Part shown: in pieces, positions 8,988-18,197 of the stretch
Numbering within the stretch: position 1 is the first letter of the stretch
Layout: each line of letters starts with the position of its first letter
Assembly: GCF_010731595.1 (NCBI RefSeq)
Contig: NZ_AP022582.1
Span: forward strand, 4,650,001 to 4,714,000
DNA length: 64,000 nt
Reading direction: 5' to 3'
Origin: Mycobacterium seoulense
GTDB lineage: Bacteria > Actinomycetota > Actinomycetes > Mycobacteriales > Mycobacteriaceae
Notes under the pieces: model-generated
Seen by the model: the letters and a program-made list of their open reading frames with translations, nothing else
What the model was told of the DNA's origin: nothing
Database searches by the model: none
Translations under genes and position numbers: made by a program

Positions 8988-10121
8988 ATGTCATTTTCGC
9001 GCACCCTGGCCGTGCTCGCCTCCGTGTCGGCCTTGTTGGCGGGCTGCGCTCACCACGCCGCGCGGCCACCCGGCCCGTCGACCTCGGTCAGCAAGCCGAC
9101 GGCCGCGGCGCCGGCGTGCGGTGACGTCAAAACGCTGCCGGTCCGCGACAAGCTGGCCCAGCTGCTGATGGTGGGTGTGAAGAACGCCGACGATGCCCGG
9201 TCGGTGGTCGACGGCTACCACGTCGGCGGCATCTTCATCGGCAGCTGGACGGATCTGTCGATCTTCAAGGGCCCCCTGGCCGACATCGCGGCGAAGGCCG
9301 GACCCCTGCCGCTGGCCGTCAGCGTCGACGAGGAGGGCGGCCGGGTGTCGCGGTTGCGCGCGTTGATCGGCGCGGCGCCCTCGCCCCGGGAGCTGGCCCA
9401 GACCCAGACCGTCGCCCAGGTGCACGACTTGGCGGCGGAGCGCGGCAAGAAGATGCGCGACCTGGGCATCACCATCGACTTCGCCCCCGTCGTCGACGTC
9501 ACCGACGCCACCAGCGGCGTGATCGGGGACCGCTCGTTCGGCGGCGATCCCAACACGGTCACCGCCTACGCAGGCGCGTACGCGCAGGGCCTGCGGGACG
9601 CCGGGCTGCTCCCGGTGCTCAAGCACTTTCCCGGCCACGGGCACGGCTCGGGCGACTCACACACCGGCGGTGTCGTGACACCGCCCCTGAGCGACCTGCA
9701 GAGCGTCGACCTGGTGCCCTACCGCACCCTGGTGACCGCCGCCCCGGTCGCGGTCATGCTGGGCCACCTGCAGGTCCCCGGACTGACCGGCGACGACCCG
9801 GCCAGCCTGAGCCCCGCGGCGGTGCAGTTGCTGCGTGACGGCGTCGGCTACGGTGCCCCGCCGTTCGACGGCCCGGTGTTCACCGACGACCTGTCCAGCA
9901 TGGGCGCGATCTCCGACCGGTACGGAGTGGCCGAGGCGGTGCTGCGCACCCTGCGGGCGGGGACCGACGTCGCGCTCTGGGTCACCACCGACGAGGTGCC
10001 CGCCGTCCTGGACCGGCTGCAGAAGGCGGTCGCGGCCGGCGAACTGCCCGGGCAGCGGGTCGACGACGCGCTCACCCGGGTGGCGACGATGAAGGGCCGC
10101 AGCCCCGCCTGCGGCCACTAG
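8988..10121 (+). CDS. lpqI: Lipoprotein beta-N-acetylglucosaminidase LpqI (GH3)
   Basis: 377 residues with a lipoprotein signal peptide (MSFSRTLAVLASVSALLAGC; lipobox LAGC, Cys20). The GH3 domain carries the NagZ signature KHFPGHGHGSGDSHTG near residues 211-226, which supplies the His/Asp acid-base pair, and the nucleophile Asp in VFTDDLSSMGAI near residue 297. Mycobacterial LpqI removes N-acetylglucosamine from muropeptides during peptidoglycan recycling and acts at the outer face of the membrane. It is divergent from the DUF2613/aftD group and followed by a TetR gene. Confidence 0.93.
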   Translation: MSFSRTLAVLASVSALLAGCAHHAARPPGPSTSVSKPTAAAPACGDVKTLPVRDKLAQLLMVGVKNADDARSVVDGYHVGGIFIGSWTDLSIFKGPLADIAAKAGPLPLAVSVDEEGGRVSRLRALIGAAPSPRELAQTQTVAQVHDLAAERGKKMRDLGITIDFAPVVDVTDATSGVIGDRSFGGDPNTVTAYAGAYAQGLRDAGLLPVLKHFPGHGHGSGDSHTGGVVTPPLSDLQSVDLVPYRTLVTAAPVAVMLGHLQVPGLTGDDPASLSPAAVQLLRDGVGYGAPPFDGPVFTDDLSSMGAISDRYGVAEAVLRTLRAGTDVALWVTTDEVPAVLDRLQKAVAAGELPGQRVDDALTRVATMKGRSPACGH

Positions 10122-10240
10122 CGGTGATCGCGAGCGCGGCGAAGCCGGGCGAAGCGGGTCGCCGCCACTGTCACCACGCGCGTGCGGCCGCCGGGCGTTG
10201 CTTACCCTGGAGTCAGATAGCCGGGCTAGAGAGGCAAGCG

Positions 10241-10894
10241 ATGGCGGGTGGCACCAAGCGGTTACCGCGGGCTGTCCGTGAGCAACAGATGCTCGACGCC
10301 GCGGTGCAGATGTTCTCGGTCAACGGCTACCACGAGACCTCGATGGACGCCATCGCCGCCGAGGCGCAGATCTCCAAGCCGATGCTCTACCTGTACTACG
10401 GCTCCAAGGAGGACCTGTTCGGCGCCTGCCTGAATCGTGAGATGGGCCGGTTCATCGACGCGGTCCGCGCCGACATCGATTTCACGCAGAGCCCGAAAGA
10501 CCTGCTGCGCAACACCATTGTGTCGTTCATGCGCTACATCGACGCCAACCGGGCCTCGTGGATCGTGATGTACACCCAGGCCACCAGCTCGCAGGCGTTC
10601 GCGCACATGGTGCGCGAGGGGCGCGAACAGATCATCGAACTGGTCGCCGGACTGGTGCGGGCGGGCAGCCGCACCCCGCGGACCGAGCGGGAACACGAGA
10701 TGATGGCCGTGGCGCTGGTGGGCGCGGGCGAGGCGACGGCCAACCAGCTCAGCATCGGCGACATCGACGCCGACGAGGCGGCCGAGCTGATGATCAACCT
10801 GTTCTGGCATGGCCTGCGCGGCGCGCCGGAGGAGCGGGAGGCCGCCGCGGCGGCGCGGCCCGAGAAGGGCGGACCCGGCGCCGCGGGGCGCTAA
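10241..10894 (+). CDS. TetR/AcrR-family regulator (Rv0238 type)
   Basis: 217 residues from ATG MAGGTKRLPRAVREQQMLDAA, preceded by GAGAGGCAAGCG as ribosome-binding site; the frame is open about 39 codons further upstream without TetR similarity. The HTH (residues 15-60) includes FSVNGYHETSMDAIAAEAQISKP with the recognition segment MLYLYYGSKEDLFGAC. The C-terminal ligand domain is a generic TetR_C type. It sits 120 bp after lpqI and 17 bp before a ClC channel gene on the same strand, so it may regulate itself and the channel. Confidence 0.85.
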   Translation: MAGGTKRLPRAVREQQMLDAAVQMFSVNGYHETSMDAIAAEAQISKPMLYLYYGSKEDLFGACLNREMGRFIDAVRADIDFTQSPKDLLRNTIVSFMRYIDANRASWIVMYTQATSSQAFAHMVREGREQIIELVAGLVRAGSRTPRTEREHEMMAVALVGAGEATANQLSIGDIDADEAAELMINLFWHGLRGAPEEREAAAAARPEKGGPGAAGR

Positions 10895-10910
10895 CCCCTA
10901 CATTCGTCAT

Positions 10911-12161
10911 GTGGCTCGACCGCCTGCCCGGTGCAACGTCGACTTCTTCTGTGCCGTAGTCATCATCGGGTTGCTGGCCGGGATTGCCGGGCTGGCGACG
11001 ACGTCCGTGCTGCGCTTCGTCGAGCACGTGACGTACCACTACACCTTCGGCGCGCTGCTCGCCGGCGTCGCCGCCAGCAGCCCGGTGCGCCGCGCGGTGG
11101 GGCCGATGATCGGCGGTGCGTTGGCGGCGATCGGGTGGTGGGCCCTGCGCAGGAGAACCCGGGTGCCGCCCCTGGCGGAGACCATCGCCCGCCGCGAACC
11201 GATACCGCGGCTGTCCTGGAGCGTCGACGCCATAGTGCAGGTGCTGCTCGTCGGCTCCGGCGCATCGCTGGGGCGGGAAGGCGCCCCGCGCCAATTCGCC
11301 GCGGCCCTCGGCGATTTCGGGACGGCCTGGCTCAGGCGACTATCGCCCCGCGACCGCGAGGTGCTGCTGGCCTGCGCGGCCGGCGCCGGGTTGGGTGCCG
11401 TCTACGCCGTTCCGCTGGCCGGTGCGCTGTTCTCGGTGCGGATCATGCTCAACACCTGGCATCCGCGGGCGCTGGGCGCGGCGTTCATTTCCTCCAGCCT
11501 GGCGGTCGCCGTCGGCTCGGCGATCACGCGGGACGAACCCAGCCTGCAGTGGCCGATCGGCGAGTCGACGTACCTGTTGACCGCGCACGGGCTGCTGCTG
11601 GCGCCGCTGACCCTCGCGGTGGGTCTGGCGTTCGACCGGTTGATGGCGGCGGCCCGGCCGGCCAAGCCCATGCGAACCTGGGTGCTGGTTCCCGCGCTCG
11701 CCGGAGCCGGGCTGGCGATGGGTATCTGCTCGCACTGGTGGCCCGAGTTGCCCGGCAACGGTCGCAGCGTCCTCACGGTGAGCCTGGAAAGCGGCATGAC
11801 ACTGTTGTCCGCGCTCGCGATCCTGGCCCTCAAACCCCTGCTGACGGCGCTGTTCCTGCGTGCCGGCGGGGCCGGCGGGATGCTGACGCCGTCGCTGGCC
11901 ACCGGTGCGGCCGCCGGGGCGGCGCTGGTGCTGACGATCAACTGGGCGGCCGGGACCCACCTGCACGTGCCGGCGGTGTCGCTGGCGGGCGCCGCCGGCG
12001 TGCTCGCGGTGACGCAGGGCTCACCGATCTGGGCGGCGATCTTCGTCTGGGAACTCGCCCGGCCCCCGCTGTGGTTGTTCCTGCTTTTCCTGCTCACCGC
12101 GACCAGCGCCCACGGCCTGAAGGTGCTCGCCACGGGCCGCGGCCCGACGCACTCGGGCTGA
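10911..12161 (+). CDS. ClC-family voltage-gated chloride channel/transporter
   Basis: 416 residues from GTG (VARPPARCNVDFF); upstream in-frame codons overlap the TetR gene. About ten hydrophobic helices. The ClC hallmark VGSGASLGREGAPRQFA holds the gating glutamate in GREGA (canonically G(K/R)EGP), and GGMLTPSLATG corresponds to the GxFxP selectivity region. The classic first GSGIP motif is not recognisable and is replaced by a variable segment (RRRTRVPPLAETIA), so the anion specificity is uncertain. As recalled, M. tuberculosis has a toxin-antitoxin pair at this position instead. Coupled to the TetR gene by a 17 bp gap. Confidence 0.82.
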   Translation: MARPPARCNVDFFCAVVIIGLLAGIAGLATTSVLRFVEHVTYHYTFGALLAGVAASSPVRRAVGPMIGGALAAIGWWALRRRTRVPPLAETIARREPIPRLSWSVDAIVQVLLVGSGASLGREGAPRQFAAALGDFGTAWLRRLSPRDREVLLACAAGAGLGAVYAVPLAGALFSVRIMLNTWHPRALGAAFISSSLAVAVGSAITRDEPSLQWPIGESTYLLTAHGLLLAPLTLAVGLAFDRLMAAARPAKPMRTWVLVPALAGAGLAMGICSHWWPELPGNGRSVLTVSLESGMTLLSALAILALKPLLTALFLRAGGAGGMLTPSLATGAAAGAALVLTINWAAGTHLHVPAVSLAGAAGVLAVTQGSPIWAAIFVWELARPPLWLFLLFLLTATSAHGLKVLATGRGPTHSG

Positions 12162-12168
12162 GGCGCCG

Positions 12169-13011
12169 CTAGAGCCCCCGGACCGTGCCGGTCAGGTACG
12201 GGTAGCCCTTGGCGATGTTGCGCAGCGAGATGTCCCAGCCGTCGTGACCTTCGTCGATGTAGAGGCCTGCGGTGCCGGGCAGCACCAGCGGCTTGCCGAA
12301 CCGCACCGAATACTTCACCGCGGCCGGGAGCCGGGCTTCGATGTTCGCCAATACGGCCGCCGCGCTGAACATTCCGTGCGCGATGACGGTCGGGAAGCCG
12401 AACAGCTTGGCCGCGATCGGGTTGGTGTGGATCGGGTTGTGATCGCCGCCGACGACGGCGTAGCGCCGGATCAGGCCCGGGGTGACGCGCACGACGGCGC
12501 TGGGCGGCGGCAGCTTGGGCTGCTTCTGCGGTGGCGGCTTGGGCTCGTCGGACAGGCTGGTGCGTTGCTGGTGCAGGAAGGTCGTCACCTGATGCCACGC
12601 CGTGTCGGTGCCGACGCTCACGTCGGTCACCAGGTCGACCAGCAGGCCCTTGCGATGCTCGCGCAGGTTCTCGGCGTGCACGCGCACACCGACGGTGTCG
12701 GTGACCGCGATCGGCCGGTACTGCGTGATGTAGTTTTCGACGTGCACCGAACCCATTGCGGCGAAAGGAAAGTCGAACCCGGTCACCAGCGACATCATCG
12801 CCGGGAAGGTCAACGCGAACGGATAGGTGAGCGGCACGTTGTTGCCGTAACGCAGGCCGGTGACCCCGGCGTACTCGGCCACGTTCGTGCGGTCGATGGG
12901 CAGTTCCTCGATATCCACCGTGCGCGTCGGCAACTGGTTCCCGCGGGACACCACGGGCAGCGCCCCCGCCGCCGCGCGCAGCATGTTCCTCAGGCCGCTT
13001 GGCTGGTTCAT
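12169..13011 (-). CDS. htdX: 3-hydroxyacyl dehydratase HtdX (MaoC-like)
   Basis: 280 residues, the same length as M. tuberculosis HtdX. The hot-dog fold carries the hydratase-2 motif YAVVGGDHNPIHTNPIAAK...AHGM around residues 177-205, with Asp and His as catalytic pair. The N-terminal half is a second, degenerate hot-dog unit (YPFALTFPAMMSLVTGFDFP). Dehydrates 3-hydroxyacyl-ACP/CoA intermediates in fatty- or mycolic-acid metabolism. It is 19 bp downstream of fabG4 on the same strand; reductase then dehydratase is the expected biosynthetic order. Confidence 0.92.
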   Translation of the reverse strand: MNQPSGLRNMLRAAAGALPVVSRGNQLPTRTVDIEELPIDRTNVAEYAGVTGLRYGNNVPLTYPFALTFPAMMSLVTGFDFPFAAMGSVHVENYITQYRPIAVTDTVGVRVHAENLREHRKGLLVDLVTDVSVGTDTAWHQVTTFLHQQRTSLSDEPKPPPQKQPKLPPPSAVVRVTPGLIRRYAVVGGDHNPIHTNPIAAKLFGFPTVIAHGMFSAAAVLANIEARLPAAVKYSVRFGKPLVLPGTAGLYIDEGHDGWDISLRNIAKGYPYLTGTVRGL

Positions 13012-13030
13012 CGCGTCGTCCTCCTCGCAG

Positions 13031-14395
13031 CTATGCGCCCAGCATGGCCTGGCCGCAGACGCGGATGACGTTGCCCGTCACCGCGTTTGACGCCGGGTTG
13101 GCGAAGTAGGCGATGGTCTCCGCGACGTCGACGGGCTGGCCGCCCTGCAGCAGCGAGTTCAGCCGGCGGCCCACCTCGCGGGTGGCCAGCGGGATGGCGG
13201 CCGTCATCTGGGTTTCGATGAAGCCCGGTGCGACGGCGTTGATCGTGATGCCCTTGCCGTACAGCTCGGGCGCCAGCGCCTGGGTGAGGCCGATCATCCC
13301 GGCCTTGGTGGTGGCGTAGTTGGTCTGCCCGCGGTTGCCCGCGATGCCGGCCATCGAGGACAGCCCGATCACCCGGCCCCCCTCGCCGAGGGTGCCGTTG
13401 CCCACCAGCCCTTCGGTAAGCCGCAGGGGGGCAAGGAGATTGACGGCCAGGACGGCGTCCCAGCGCGCGTCGTCCATGTTGGCCAGCAACTTGTCGCGGG
13501 TGATTCCGGCGTTGTTGACCAGCACGTCGGCGCGTCCGCCGTGGTGCTCGCGCAGGTGCTCGGTGATCTTGTCCACCGCGTCCTCGGCGGTGACGTCGAG
13601 CCACAACGGGGTGCCCCCGACCCGGCTGGCCGTTTCGGCCAGCGTCTCGGCGGCCGACTCGACGTCGATAGCGACGACGCGGGCGCCGTCGCGGGCGAAC
13701 ACCTCGGCGATCGTCGCGCCGATCCCGCGGGCGGCGCCGGTCACGATGGCGACTTGGGAGTCCAGCGGCCGCTCCCAGTCCGCCGGGGGCGTGGAGTCGG
13801 CCTCCCCGATGTAGAACACCTGGCCGTCCACGTAGGCGGACTTCGCCGACAGGATGAACCGCATGGTCGATTCCACTCCCGTCGCAGCGGGTTTGGCGTC
13901 GGGGGAGACGTATACCAGCGCCACGGTGGTGCCGTTGCGCACCTCCTTGCCCAGCGACCGGGTGAACCCTTCCAACGCACGCTGCGCGATCCGCTCGTGC
14001 GGGCCGGCGGCGGCGTCGGGGGTGGTGCCGACCACCACGACGCGGGCGCAGTGGCCCAGGTTGCGCAGCAGCGGCGTGAAGAACTCGTACAACCCCCTGA
14101 GCCCCTCCGGCGTCGTGATGCCGGTGGCGTCGAAGACCAGCCCGCCGAACTGGTCGGCCCAGCGGCCACCCAGGTTGTTGCCGACCAGGTCGTAGTCCTT
14201 GGCCAGCGCGGCGCGCAGCGGCTCGACCACCCGGCCCTGGCCGCCGATCAGCAGGGAGCCCGCCAGCGGCGGATCGCCGGGCCGGTAGCGGCGCAGCGTC
14301 TCGGGCTGCGGGACACCGAGTTGCTTGGCGAGAAACGATCCAGGACCGGAGTTGACGATCTGACTGAACAGATCGGACGAGACCTTGGGAGCCAC
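13031..14395 (-). CDS. fabG4: High-molecular-weight 3-oxoacyl reductase FabG4
   Basis: 454 residues. The N-terminal third is a degenerate flavodoxin-like extension ([17 protein letters not shown]), and the C-terminal part is a full short-chain dehydrogenase with [12 protein letters not shown] (NAD(H) binding), NNAGITRD and the Ser-Tyr-Lys triad in SSMAGIAGN...[11 protein letters not shown] FabG enzymes of mycobacteria are NADH-dependent and reduce 3-oxoacyl thioesters. First gene of the fabG4-htdX operon and divergent from fadA2. The 147 bp divergent region carries the TTAC-N6-GTAA palindrome at 14461. Confidence 0.95.
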   Translation of the reverse strand: MAPKVSSDLFSQIVNSGPGSFLAKQLGVPQPETLRRYRPGDPPLAGSLLIGGQGRVVEPLRAALAKDYDLVGNNLGGRWADQFGGLVFDATGITTPEGLRGLYEFFTPLLRNLGHCARVVVVGTTPDAAAGPHERIAQRALEGFTRSLGKEVRNGTTVALVYVSPDAKPAATGVESTMRFILSAKSAYVDGQVFYIGEADSTPPADWERPLDSQVAIVTGAARGIGATIAEVFARDGARVVAIDVESAAETLAETASRVGGTPLWLDVTAEDAVDKITEHLREHHGGRADVLVNNAGITRDKLLANMDDARWDAVLAVNLLAPLRLTEGLVGNGTLGEGGRVIGLSSMAGIAGNRGQTNYATTKAGMIGLTQALAPELYGKGITINAVAPGFIETQMTAAIPLATREVGRRLNSLLQGGQPVDVAETIAYFANPASNAVTGNVIRVCGQAMLGA

Positions 14396-14460
14396 CGGAG
14401 CTACCTTCCATGTGCTTCGAAGTCGGGGTGTGCCTACAGCACAACCGTATCGAGGACGAA

Positions 14461-14476
14461 CTTACTTCAGAGTAAG
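14461..14476. promoter_or_regulatory. Inverted repeat in the fabG4/fadA2 divergent promoter
   Basis: CTTAC-TTCAGA-GTAAG is a perfect 5-6-5 inverted repeat, followed by GAACAGTGGGTA. A palindrome with the same TTAC-N6-GTAA core lies upstream of fadE5 at 18059. It lies between both start codons and could serve both genes. The regulator is not identified. Confidence 0.5.
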
Positions 14477-14542
14477 AACAGTGGGTAGTATGACCCCAGA
14501 CGGCCGATCCGATAATCCAACCGCAGACACACGGAGAAGACA

Positions 14543-15883
14543 GTGGCCCCTGCAAGTTCCGAGGCAAGCAACCAGCGCAGTTCGCAGCGGCGACGGGTCG
14601 CCGTCCTGGGCGGTAATCGCATCCCGTTCGCCCGGTCCGACGGCGCCTACGCCGAGGCATCCAATCAGGACATGTTCACCGCCGCGCTGGGCGGGCTGGT
14701 GGACCGCTTCGGACTGGCCGGCGAACGGCTGGGTGTGGTGGTCGGCGGCGCGGTGCTCAAGCACAGCCGCGACTTCAACCTGACGCGCGAATGCGTGCTG
14801 GGCTCCGAGCTGTCGTCGTACACGCCGGCGTTCGACCTGCAACAGGCCTGCGGCACGGGCCTGCAGGCGGCGATCGCCGCGGCCGACGGCATCGCCTCCG
14901 GGCGGTACGAGGCGGCCGCGGCGGGCGGCGTGGACACCACCTCCGACCCGCCGATCGGGCTGGGTGACAACCTGCGCCGGACCCTGCTCAAGTTGCGCCG
15001 GTCCAAGTCCAACGTCCAGCGGCTGCGGCTGGTGGGCACGCTGCCGGCCACCCTGGGTATCGAGATCCCGGTCAACAGCGAGCCGCGCACGGGGCTGTCC
15101 ATGGGCGAGCACCAGGCGATCACCGCCAAGGAGATGGGCATCAAACGCGTCGACCAGGACGAGCTCGCCGCGGCCAGCCACCGCAACATGGCCGCCGCCT
15201 ACGACCGGGGCTTCTTCGACGACCTGGTCACCCCGTTCCTCGGGCTGTACCGCGACGACAACCTGCGCCCGGATTCGTCGGCGGAGAAGTTGGCGAAGCT
15301 CAAGCCCGTGTTCGGCGTGAAGTCCGGCGACGCGACGATGACCGCCGGCAACTCGACCCCGCTGACCGACGGGGCGTCGGTCGCGCTGCTGGCCAGCGAG
15401 GAGTGGGCGGCCGCCCACTCGCTGTCGCCGCTGGCCTTCCTGGTGGACGCCGAAACCGCCGCGGTCGACTACGTCAACGGCCGGGACGGGCTGCTGATGG
15501 CGCCCACCTATGCGGTGCCGCGGCTGCTGGCCCGCAACGGTCTGAGCCTGCAGGACTTCGACTTCTACGAGATCCACGAGGCCTTCGCCTCGGTGGTGCT
15601 GGCGCACCTGCAGGCGTGGGAGTCGGAGGACTACTGCAAGGAGCGCCTCGGCCTCGACGCCGCGCTGGGCTCGATCGACCGGTCCAAGCTCAACGTCAAC
15701 GGCTCGTCGTTGGCCGCCGGCCACCCCTTCGCCGCCACCGGGGGGCGGATCCTCGCCCAGGCGGCCAAGCAGCTCGCGCAGAAGAAGGCGGAGCGCAAGG
15801 CCGGCGCGGGCAAGCCGCTGCGGGCCCTGGTTTCCATCTGCGCCGCCGGCGGCCAGGGCGTGGCGGCGATCCTGGAGGCCTGA
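14543..15883 (+). CDS. fadA2: Acetyl-CoA acyltransferase (thiolase) FadA2
   Basis: 446 residues, GTG start with GGAGAAGACA as ribosome-binding site. Thiolase features: nucleophilic Cys103 in LQQACGTGLQAA, the segment NVNGSSLAAGHPFAATGGR with the catalytic His, and the second Cys in SICAAGGQGVA. The EIHEAFA motif is intact. Cleaves 3-ketoacyl-CoA in the last step of beta-oxidation. Divergent from fabG4. Its transcript meets the F6 sRNA and two terminators downstream. Confidence 0.95.
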   Translation: MAPASSEASNQRSSQRRRVAVLGGNRIPFARSDGAYAEASNQDMFTAALGGLVDRFGLAGERLGVVVGGAVLKHSRDFNLTRECVLGSELSSYTPAFDLQQACGTGLQAAIAAADGIASGRYEAAAAGGVDTTSDPPIGLGDNLRRTLLKLRRSKSNVQRLRLVGTLPATLGIEIPVNSEPRTGLSMGEHQAITAKEMGIKRVDQDELAAASHRNMAAAYDRGFFDDLVTPFLGLYRDDNLRPDSSAEKLAKLKPVFGVKSGDATMTAGNSTPLTDGASVALLASEEWAAAHSLSPLAFLVDAETAAVDYVNGRDGLLMAPTYAVPRLLARNGLSLQDFDFYEIHEAFASVVLAHLQAWESEDYCKERLGLDAALGSIDRSKLNVNGSSLAAGHPFAATGGRILAQAAKQLAQKKAERKAGAGKPLRALVSICAAGGQGVAAILEA

Positions 15884-15924
15884 CCTCCGGGTAGCGGGCG
15901 GGCTTTCATGAAATGGGTCACACC

Positions 15925-15951
15925 GGGTTAGTAATTCCGTCGTAGGGGTAT
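15925..15951 (+). promoter_or_regulatory. SigF-type promoter for sRNA F6
   Basis: The -35-like GGTTA (within GGGTTA) and the -10 element GGGTAT are separated by 15 bases, matching the mycobacterial SigF consensus GGTTT-N15-17-GGGTAT. No coding sequence follows; the stretch downstream to the first terminator is the F6 region known from M. tuberculosis. Confidence 0.75.
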
Positions 15952-15957
15952 CCGTAG

Positions 15958-16098
15958 GCGCGGATGACCCCGTGTTGTGGTCTGACCCCCCGACCCCGAC
16001 GGCAATACGGGGCATCCCCGGAACGACCGCCGGTCAACGCGGACGGGCGTACGAAAAGGGCCGCCGTTGGAGTGAGGGGATCCAGCGGCGGTCTTTTT
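15958..16098 (+). ncRNA. Small RNA F6 (SigF-dependent), between fadA2 and fadE5
   Basis: The position between fadA2 and fadE5, the SigF promoter immediately upstream and the strong terminator at the end fit the F6 sRNA described in M. tuberculosis in the same intergenic gap. The body is C-rich, with GACCCCCCGACCCC and GCATCCCCGG stretches of the kind that base-pair with Shine-Dalgarno sequences. The 5' end is estimated from the -10 element and the 3' end from the U-run of the terminator. Processing to a shorter form, reported in M. tuberculosis, cannot be judged here. Confidence 0.72.
16059..16098 (+). terminator. Rho-independent terminator of F6/fadA2
   Basis: A stem of GCCGCCGTTGGA with TCCAGCGGCGGT (one G-U pair in the arm) is separated by a short loop and followed by TCTTTTTG. 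This is an unusually canonical U-tract for a mycobacterium. Confidence 0.8.
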
Positions 16099-16117
16099 GT
16101 CGCCGGGGGATCAGATG

Positions 16118-16150
16118 AAAACCCCGCTCCCATTTCGGGAGCGGGGTTTG
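16118..16150. terminator. Bidirectional terminator between F6/fadA2 and fadE5
   Basis: CCCCGCTCCC-ATTTC-GGGAGCGGGG is a perfect 10 bp stem with AAAA on one side and TTT on the other, so it can stop transcription in both directions. It ends 22 bp before the fadE5 stop codon. Confidence 0.85.
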
Positions 16151-16171
16151 CTCATCCCCGGTGGAAGCGGC

Positions 16172-18007
16172 TCAGAAAGCGGCCTCGTCGAGCTCCATGA
16201 TGTCGTTGTCCAGCGTCTCGATCACCTCGCGGGTGCCGGCCAGCAGCGGCAGGAAGTTCTTCGCGAAGAACGAAGCCACCGCGACCTTGCCCTCGTAGAA
16301 GGACCGCTCCTCACCGCTGGCGCCGGCGTCCAGCGCCTGCACGGCCACCGCCGCCTGACGCTGCAGCAACCAGCCGATGACCAGGTCGCCGACGCTCATC
16401 AGGAAGCGCACGGAGCCCAGACCCACCTTGTAGAGGCTGGTCACGTCCTCCTGCGCCGCCATCAGGTAGCCGGTCAGGGTGGCCGCCATCGCCTGGACGT
16501 CCGCCAATGCCTTGGCCAGCAGCTCACGCTCGGACTTCAGCCGGCCGTTGCCGGACTCGCTGTCCACGAACTTCTGGATCTCACCGGACACGTGGGCCAG
16601 CGCCACACCCTTGTCGCGGATGATCTTGCGGAAGAAGAAGTCCTGCGCCTGGATGGCCGTGGTGCCCTCGTAGAGGGAGTCGATCTTGGCGTCCCGGATG
16701 TACTGCTCGATCGGGTAGTCCTGCAGGAAGCCGGACCCACCGAACGTCTGCAGGCTCTCGGTGAGCTTGGCGTAGGCCTGCTCGGAACCGACACCCTTGA
16801 CCACCGGCAGCATCAGGTCGTTGACCTTGACGGCGAGCTCGGCGTCCACGCCGTGCACGGCCTGGGCGACCGCCGCGTCCTGGTAGGTCGCGGTGTAGAG
16901 GTACAGCGCGCGCAGACCCTCGGCGTACGCCTTCTGGGTCATCAGCGACCGGCGCACGTCGGGGTGGTGCGTGATGGTCACCCGCGGCGCGGTCTTGTCG
17001 GTCATCTGCGTCATGTCGGCGCCCTGCACGCGCGACTTGGCGTACTCCAGCGCGTTGAGGTAACCGGTCGACAGGGTCGCGATGGCCTTGGTGCCGACCA
17101 TCATGCGGGCCTGCTCGATGACCTCGAACATCTGCGCGATGCCGTTGTGCACCTCGCCGACCAGCCAACCCTTCGCGGGCACGTCGTGCTGGCCGAAGGA
17201 CAGCTCACACGTGGCCGAAACCTTCAGGCCCATCTTGTGCTCGACGTTGGTCACGAAGACGCCGTTGCGCTCGCCCAGCTCGCCGGTCTCGAAGTCGAAC
17301 AGGAACTTGGGCACGAAGAACAGCGACAGGCCCTTGGTGCCCGGACCCGCGCCCTCGGGGCGGGCCAGCACCAGGTGGAAGATGTTCTCGAACAGGTCGC
17401 CGGAGTCGGCCGAGGTGATGAACCGCTTCACACCCTCGATGTGCCAGGACCCGTCGTCCTGCTGGATCGCCTTGGTCCGCCCCGCGCCGACGTCGGAACC
17501 GGCGTCCGGCTCGGTCAGCACCATGGTGGAGCCCCAGCCGCGCTCGGCGCAGATCACGGCCCACTTCTTCTGCTCCTCGGTGCCGAGGTGGTAGAGGATG
17601 TTGGCGAAGCCGGCGCCGCCGCCGTACATCCACACGGCGGGGTTGGCGCCCAGCAGGTGCTCGTGCAGCGCCCACACCAGCGCCCGGGGCATCGGCATGC
17701 CGCCGAGGACCTCGTCGATGCCGACCTTGTCCCACCCGGCCTCGGTGACGGCGCGGACCGACTTCTTGAAGGGCTCCGGCAGCGTCACCGAGTGGGTCTT
17801 GGGGTCGAAGACCGGCGGGTTGCGGTCACCCTCGACGAACGACTCGGCGATGGGCCCCTCGGCCAGCCGGCTGATCTCTGACAACATTTCGCGCGCGGTG
17901 TCGACGTCCAGATCGCTGTAGTCGCCGGCGCCCAAGGCCTGCTCAACGCCCAGGACCTCGAACAGGTTGAACACCTGGTCACGGACGTTGCTCTTGTAGT
18001 GGCCCAC
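16172..18007 (-). CDS. fadE5: Acyl-CoA dehydrogenase FadE5
   Basis: 611 residues from GTG ([17 protein letters not shown]). GAGGAGGAACCGTA directly before the GTG confirms the start, and the length equals M. tuberculosis FadE5. ACAD features: the FAD-binding stretch [30 protein letters not shown], and the C-terminal ACDH_C extension of large FadEs. The catalytic glutamate lies in the [10 protein letters not shown] segment. Oxidises acyl-CoA to trans-2-enoyl-CoA over a broad chain range. Convergent with fadA2 across two terminators. Its upstream region carries two palindromes. Confidence 0.95.
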   Translation of the reverse strand: MGHYKSNVRDQVFNLFEVLGVEQALGAGDYSDLDVDTAREMLSEISRLAEGPIAESFVEGDRNPPVFDPKTHSVTLPEPFKKSVRAVTEAGWDKVGIDEVLGGMPMPRALVWALHEHLLGANPAVWMYGGGAGFANILYHLGTEEQKKWAVICAERGWGSTMVLTEPDAGSDVGAGRTKAIQQDDGSWHIEGVKRFITSADSGDLFENIFHLVLARPEGAGPGTKGLSLFFVPKFLFDFETGELGERNGVFVTNVEHKMGLKVSATCELSFGQHDVPAKGWLVGEVHNGIAQMFEVIEQARMMVGTKAIATLSTGYLNALEYAKSRVQGADMTQMTDKTAPRVTITHHPDVRRSLMTQKAYAEGLRALYLYTATYQDAAVAQAVHGVDAELAVKVNDLMLPVVKGVGSEQAYAKLTESLQTFGGSGFLQDYPIEQYIRDAKIDSLYEGTTAIQAQDFFFRKIIRDKGVALAHVSGEIQKFVDSESGNGRLKSERELLAKALADVQAMAATLTGYLMAAQEDVTSLYKVGLGSVRFLMSVGDLVIGWLLQRQAAVAVQALDAGASGEERSFYEGKVAVASFFAKNFLPLLAGTREVIETLDNDIMELDEAAF

Positions 18008-18058
18008 TACGGTTCCTCCTCGTTGAGAATGCCACTTGTGGTTGGGTACTAGGTCTAA

Positions 18059-18074
18059 GTTACCCACCAGTAAC
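18059..18074. promoter_or_regulatory. Inverted repeat upstream of fadE5
   Basis: GTTAC-CCACCA-GTAAC is a perfect 5-6-5 palindrome 52 bp upstream of the fadE5 GTG. It shares the TTAC-N6-GTAA core with the fabG4/fadA2 site at 14461. A wider pairing, GGGTACT...AGTTACCC, also surrounds it. Confidence 0.5.
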
Positions 18075-18142
18075 CCTGTAAAACTATCGCTGTCGACAGT
18101 TCCGCGCAAGCGAGTGTGATCTAAATTTCACCGTCTAACTAA

Positions 18143-18154
18143 CCAACCGGTTGG
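18143..18154. promoter_or_regulatory. Perfect 12-bp palindrome CCAACCGGTTGG
   Basis: CCAACCGGTTGG lies between the divergent fadE5 and dioxygenase genes, 44 bp before the dioxygenase ATG. It resembles TetR-type operators in mycobacteria. A related repeat, CAACC-GGTC-GGTTG, is found upstream of fadE6 at 43485. Confidence 0.4.
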
Positions 18155-18197
18155 GAACGTCGACACAACGGCCGTGACCTGCGGAGATGATTGGGGC

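Noticed and set aside
16097..17881. 594-codon plus-strand frame opposite fadE5
   Set aside because: Shadow of fadE5; starts inside a terminator hairpin.
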